A DNA stretch of 34,057 nucleotides. Source: Candidatus Evtepia faecigallinarum (lineage in GTDB: Bacteria > Bacillota > Clostridia > Oscillospirales > Oscillospiraceae). Below the pieces are notes generated by a model. It searched no databases. It had not been told where the DNA came from and saw only the letters and a program-made list of their open reading frames with translations. The translations under genes and the position numbers were made by a program. How positions within the stretch are numbered: position 1 is the first letter of the stretch; the number at the start of each line of letters is the position of its first letter. This document shows positions 31,012-34,057 of the stretch, piece by piece. Location of the stretch: the NCBI GenBank assembly GCA_019115225.1, contig DXEA01000126.1, positions 1 to 34,057 of the forward strand. The letters are read 5' to 3'.

Positions 31012-31472
31012 AAGCCAGAAGACAGGCGGAGATCCTGAGCATCATCCAGGAGTACGACATCGAGACCCAGGACCAACTGCTGGAAAAGCTGCGGGAGCGT
31101 GGCATGAAATCCACCCAGGCCACCATTTCCCGGGACATCAAGGAACTCCATTTGGTCAAGGAGCTCACCGGCCACAGCACCTACAAATACGCGGTGAGCG
31201 AGCGAAAGACTGCCTTGAATGTGGCTGGACGGCTGAACAATATCTTTCGGGAGAGCGTGATCTCCTTTGACAGCGCCCAGAACATCGTGGTCCTCAAGAC
31301 CATGCCCGGCCTGGCCCCCGCCGCCTGCTCGGCCATCGACGGGATGCACCTGCCCAACATGGTGGGCAGCCTGGCCGGGGATGACACGGCCATCCTCATC
31401 ATGCGCACCACCCAGGACGCAGAGGAGCTCTGTCAGGAAAACGTCAAAATGCTGGGCAAACACGCCGAGTGA
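31008..31472 (+). CDS. argR: Arginine repressor ArgR/AhrC
   Basis: A 154-aa regulator of arginine synthesis and breakdown that forms an arginine-bound hexamer. The winged-helix domain (1-70) contains the signature STQATISRDIKELHLVK (35-51). The C-terminal oligomer/arginine domain has PGLAPAACSAID and GSLAGDDT, with D125 and D126 as the arginine-binding aspartates. The start ATG overlaps the nadK stop. Its place before recN matches Bacillus and Clostridia. No arginine genes are in the window. Confidence 0.96.
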   Translation: MKARRQAEILSIIQEYDIETQDQLLEKLRERGMKSTQATISRDIKELHLVKELTGHSTYKYAVSERKTALNVAGRLNNIFRESVISFDSAQNIVVLKTMPGLAPAACSAIDGMHLPNMVGSLAGDDTAILIMRTTQDAEELCQENVKMLGKHAE

Positions 31473-31493
31473 GGAAGAAAGGAGCTGTCAGCC

Positions 31494-33191
31494 ATGCTTG
31501 CCCTGCTCCACATTGAAAACATCGCCCTCATCGACCGGGCAGACATCACCTTCGGCCCCGGCTTCAACGTGCTCACCGGCGAGACCGGCGCGGGCAAATC
31601 CATCATCATCGACGCCATCGGCGCGGTGCTGGGGGAGCGCACCAGCCGGGATCTCATCCGCAGCGGGGAAAAGGCCGCCCTGGTCACCGCCCTGTTCCGG
31701 GACCTGCCCCACCTGCCCTGGTTTGACGAGAATGGGGTAGGACCCGACGAGAACGGGGAGCTGCTCATCTCCCGGAAAATCCAGGGGGACGGGAAGAACC
31801 TGTGCCGGGTGGGGGGCGTGCCCTGTACGGTGGTCCAGTTAAAAGCGCTGGGCAGTCAGCTCATCGACATCCACGGCCAGCACGACGGCCAGCAGCTGCT
31901 GGACGAGACCTGCCACCTGGGCTATCTGGACAGCTTCGGGGACCTGGGCCAGGCCTTGGCCGACTATCAGGCAGAATATGCCGCCCTGGACCAGCTGCGC
32001 CGGCAGACCGCCGCCCTGCAGATGGACGAGGGGGAGAAGGCCCGGAAGATGGACACCCTCCAGTTCCAGATCGGAGAGCTGGGGCGGGCCAACCTGCGTC
32101 CCGGTGAGGAGGAAGAGCTGGAAGAGCGCCGGACCCTTCTGCGCAGCGCCGACAAGCTCATGGCGGCGGTGGAGGGGGCGTACAATGCCCTCTTCGGCAC
32201 CGACAGCCAGGACGGGGCTGCCAGCCTGCTGGCCCAGGCGGAGGGAGAGCTGAGCCGGGTGGCAGAGGTCTCCGGGGAGCTGGGGCGGCTGTCCGCCGCC
32301 CTGTCCGACCTGCGCTATGCCGCAGAGGACGCCGCCGACGGCCTGCGGGAGTTCCGGGACAGTCTGGAGGTCTCCCCCGGCCAGCTGGATCAGGTGGAGG
32401 ACCGGTTGGACCAGCTTCACCGGCTGAAGAAGAAGTACGGGTCCACTGTTCAGGAGATGCTGGACTATCTGGACCATTGCCGCCAGGAGCTGGACCGGAT
32501 CGAACTGGCCGACGACACCTTGGCCAAGCTGAAGCAGCAGCGCCGGGCCCAGCTGGCCAAGACCCGGGAGAAGGGGGAGATCCTCTCCCAACTGCGCCGT
32601 CAGGCGGCAGAAAAGCTCAAGGCCCGCATTGAGGAGGAGCTGCGGCAGCTGGACATGCCCAAAGTGTCCTTCCAGGTGGACTTTGCCCCCAAGCCGGCCA
32701 AGTCCGGCCTGGACGAGACGGGGATGGACCAGGTGTGCTTCCTCATGTCCGCCAACGTGGGGGAGACCCTGAAACCCATCGCCAAGGTGGCCTCCGGCGG
32801 TGAGCTGAGCCGGATCATGCTGGCTCTGAAAAACGTGCTGGCGGAAAACGACAGCATCATGACCCTCATTTTTGACGAGGTGGACACCGGCGTCAGCGGC
32901 CGGGCCGCCGGCAAGGTGGCGGAAAAGATGAGCCGCCTGTCCCGGCGCTGCCAGGTGTTATGCGTGACCCATCTGGCCCAGATCGCCGCCATGTCCGACA
33001 GCCACTACGCCGTGCAGAAGGGGGAGAAGGAGGGCCGGACCTACACCAGCGTTACCGAGCTGGACCGGGACGGCCGCCGGGCAGAGCTGGCCCGCCTGAC
33101 GGGAGGCGCCCACCTCTCCGCCGCCATCCTGGACGGGGCAGAGGAGCTGCTCCGGGAGGCGGAAGCGTATAAAAAGACCGCAGGACCGTAA
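31494..33191 (+). CDS. recN: DNA repair protein RecN
   Basis: A 565-aa SMC-like ATPase that holds and processes double-strand breaks. Walker A GETGAGKS is at residues 29-36 behind the start LLHIENIALID; DIHGQHDGQQLL follows at about 124. A long coiled coil covers roughly 155-375, then the signature ASGGELSRIMLALK and Walker B LIFDEVDTGVSG near 458-470. The length is normal. It starts 21 bases after argR with AAAGGAG. In many spore formers spoIVB and spo0A follow; here a small DUF6440-like gene and tyrS do. Confidence 0.96.
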   Translation: MLALLHIENIALIDRADITFGPGFNVLTGETGAGKSIIIDAIGAVLGERTSRDLIRSGEKAALVTALFRDLPHLPWFDENGVGPDENGELLISRKIQGDGKNLCRVGGVPCTVVQLKALGSQLIDIHGQHDGQQLLDETCHLGYLDSFGDLGQALADYQAEYAALDQLRRQTAALQMDEGEKARKMDTLQFQIGELGRANLRPGEEEELEERRTLLRSADKLMAAVEGAYNALFGTDSQDGAASLLAQAEGELSRVAEVSGELGRLSAALSDLRYAAEDAADGLREFRDSLEVSPGQLDQVEDRLDQLHRLKKKYGSTVQEMLDYLDHCRQELDRIELADDTLAKLKQQRRAQLAKTREKGEILSQLRRQAAEKLKARIEEELRQLDMPKVSFQVDFAPKPAKSGLDETGMDQVCFLMSANVGETLKPIAKVASGGELSRIMLALKNVLAENDSIMTLIFDEVDTGVSGRAAGKVAEKMSRLSRRCQVLCVTHLAQIAAMSDSHYAVQKGEKEGRTYTSVTELDRDGRRAELARLTGGAHLSAAILDGAEELLREAEAYKKTAGP

Positions 33192-33212
33192 CAGGACGAG
33201 AGGAGAGTACAC

Positions 33213-33374
33213 ATGAGCCGCTTTAAGAAGATCTACAGCCAGGGCACCGTGGACATTATGGAGATTTGGGTGGACACGGAGACCGGGGTGAACTATCTCT
33301 TCCATCGCAACGGCAATGCCTCCGGCATGACGCCCCTGCTGGACCGGGATGGTAAGGTCGTGGTGACCCGTTGA
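33213..33374 (+). CDS. 53-aa DUF6440-like small protein
   Basis: A 53-aa protein with start ATG 33213 behind AGGAG (33201-33205), 21 bases after recN. It has the features I associate with DUF6440: a basic start SRFKKIYSQG, the core VDTETGVNYLFHRNG, and MTPLLDRDGK near the end. It has no signal peptide or membrane segment and is probably a small beta-strand protein. Its function is unknown. Codon use matches its neighbours, the stop is TGA, and the tyrS promoter begins 10 bases later, so it is probably the last gene of the recN operon. Confidence 0.8.
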   Translation: MSRFKKIYSQGTVDIMEIWVDTETGVNYLFHRNGNASGMTPLLDRDGKVVVTR

Positions 33375-33383
33375 GAAAAGCCA

Positions 33384-33412
33384 TTGACAAAGGGCGAAAA
33401 AAGGTGTAAAAT
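33384..33412 (+). promoter_or_regulatory. Predicted sigma-A promoter of tyrS
   Basis: TTGACA (33384-33389) and TAAAAT (33407-33412) with a 17-base spacer, immediately ahead of the T-box leader. Confidence 0.82.
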
Positions 33413-33419
33413 GCCATCT

Positions 33420-33716
33420 AATTGAACAACCGCTACTGTGATGAAGGGAAGAAGTAACCGGCGACCCCGCTGTTCAGAGAGCCCCCGTTCGGTGCAAGGG
33501 GGACAGCGCCGCCGGCGAAGCTACCTCCCGGAGCAGCTGCCTGAACCCGCCCCTCCGCCGGGGGAAGTAGGGTATGTCGGGTGCGCCCGTTATCGCGCAC
33601 AGGGTTTGCAAGGTTCAGACCCGCTGAGGCCCCCTTTCGTGAGGAAGGGGGTAAATAGAGGTGGTACCACGACACGTTGTCGTCCTCTGTCATTTCCATG
33701 GCAGGGGACGTTTTTT
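33420..33716 (+). promoter_or_regulatory. T-box leader, tyrosine-specific, controlling tyrS
   Basis: A tRNA-sensing leader between the promoter and tyrS. Stem I has the AGTA/GAA loop-E pair (AAGTAA near 33453; GAA at 33517-33519), inner pairing GCTGTTC/GGACAGC and an apical AGAGAG...GGTGCAA region. The specifier is read as TAC (Tyr), 33522-33524, just after the GAA. A later long-range pair is CTGAACC (33541-33547) with GGTTCAG (33612-33618), then a CCCCCTT/AAGGGGG stem. The T-box core AGAGGTGGTACCACG (33657-33671) includes TGGT, complementary to the ACCA end of tRNA-Tyr. Uncharged tRNA-Tyr should favour the antiterminator and turn tyrS on. Confidence 0.92.
33681..33716 (+). terminator. Regulated terminator of the tyrS T-box
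   Basis: CGTCCTCTGTCAT (33681-33693) pairs with 33698-33710 (two G-U pairs), loop TTCC, then six Ts. Its left arm competes with the T-box antiterminator. It also lies downstream of the recN operon, which has no terminator of its own that I can see. Confidence 0.92.
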
Positions 33717-33753
33717 GTTCCCCTGTGACAAAATCAGAAAAGGAGAGCAAGCT

Positions 33754-34057
33754 ATGCAGATCTATGAAGAACTCAGAGCCCGCGGGCTCATCGCCCAGGT
33801 CACCGACGAGGAGGAGATCCGGGAACTGGTCAACAACGGCAAGGCCACCTTCTACATCGGCTTTGACCCCACCGCCGACTCCCTCCATGTGGGCCACTTC
33901 ATGGCCCTGTGCCTGATGAAGCGCCTGCAGATGGCGGGCAACCGGCCCGTGGTCCTGGTGGGCGGCGGCACCGGCTACATCGGCGACCCCTCCGGGCGCA
34001 CGGACATGCGCTCCATGATGACCCCCGAGACCATCCAGCACAACTGCGACTGCTTCA
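33754..34057 (+). CDS. tyrS: Tyrosyl-tRNA synthetase, 3' truncated by window edge
   Basis: The first 101 residues of a class I synthetase that charges tRNA-Tyr. It shows the start [20 protein letters not shown], the tyrosine-binding [16 protein letters not shown] with the HIGH-type motif H45-V-G-H48, and [15 protein letters not shown] (68-82). ATG 33754 follows AAAGGAGAGC (33739-33748). The frame remains open to the window end, so the KMSKS motif and S4 domain are not seen. The tyrosine T-box upstream supports the assignment. Confidence 0.96.
   Translation, partial: MQIYEELRARGLIAQVTDEEEIRELVNNGKATFYIGFDPTADSLHVGHFMALCLMKRLQMAGNRPVVLVGGGTGYIGDPSGRTDMRSMMTPETIQHNCDCF

Noticed and set aside
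33433-34041. A minus-strand open frame across the T-box and tyrS start
   Set aside because: It covers an RNA regulatory element and a certain plus-strand gene; no start site or domain.
1-34057. CRISPR arrays, insertion sequences, prophage or toxin-antitoxin genes
   Set aside because: I found no spaced repeats, transposase motifs, integrase or phage-like genes on either strand; the window is almost fully accounted for by recognisable chromosomal genes.

Overview
The window is a GC-rich, tightly packed chromosomal segment from a low-redox Firmicute. An NAD(P)-linked [FeFe] hydrogenase, strong AGGAGG-type ribosome-binding sites, a T-box leader, a YlxM-Ffh-RpsP-KhpA-RimM-TrmD block and a YqhY-NusB-XseAB-IspA-Dxs-TlyA-NadK-ArgR-RecN block all point to class Clostridia. 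The high GC suggests the Oscillospiraceae (Flavonifractor/Pseudoflavonifractor/Lawsonibacter-like), but that placement is inference. I see no tRNA, rRNA, insertion sequence, prophage or CRISPR array. Most of the window is core genome.

Layout. (1) 1-3365: the end of livH, then livM, livG and livF, a branched-chain amino acid ABC importer closed by a hairpin. (2) 3537-4210: a MarR-type regulator with its own promoter and a strong terminator, plus a possible short RNA between them. (3) 4272-10135: a consensus promoter, a leader of about 250 nt that looks structured, and a three-gene hydrogenase operon (HydC-like, HydB-like, HydA). The HydB subunit is unusual: its usual C-terminal ferredoxin is replaced by a complete GltD/NfnB-like flavoprotein. 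(4) 10142-13297: a four-gene cassette (DUF2975-type membrane protein, small Cro/C1 regulator, two paralogous lipoproteins) behind a promoter carrying two near-identical 19-bp dyads. (5) 13311-14887: an ECF sigma factor behind an ECF-type promoter, translationally coupled to two tandem zinc-finger anti-sigma-like membrane proteins.

(6) 14887-18569, minus strand: ylxM-ffh-rpsP-khpA-rimM-trmD (protein targeting, ribosome and tRNA maturation), with a terminator-like hairpin inside the operon and no rplS after trmD. (7) 18631-23028, plus strand: an M16-like pair (ymfF/ymfH), lgt and folD. (8) 23056-33374: yqhY; then nusB, a TsaD-like protein, xseA, xseB, ispA, dxs, tlyA, nadK, argR, recN and a 53-aa DUF6440-like gene, nearly all overlapping or a few bases apart. 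(9) 33384-34057: promoter, tyrosine T-box leader and the start of tyrS.

How the parts fit: the hydrogenase couples H2 to ferredoxin and NAD(P)H pools in a fermenter. Regions 4 and 5 look like envelope-sensing modules, whose lipoproteins would be lipidated by the Lgt encoded further on. The remainder is housekeeping. The most noteworthy items are the HydB-GltD fusion with its structured leader, the paired operators of the DUF2975 cassette, and the lipoprotein/ECF envelope island. Everything here was read by eye, without database searches or folding software.
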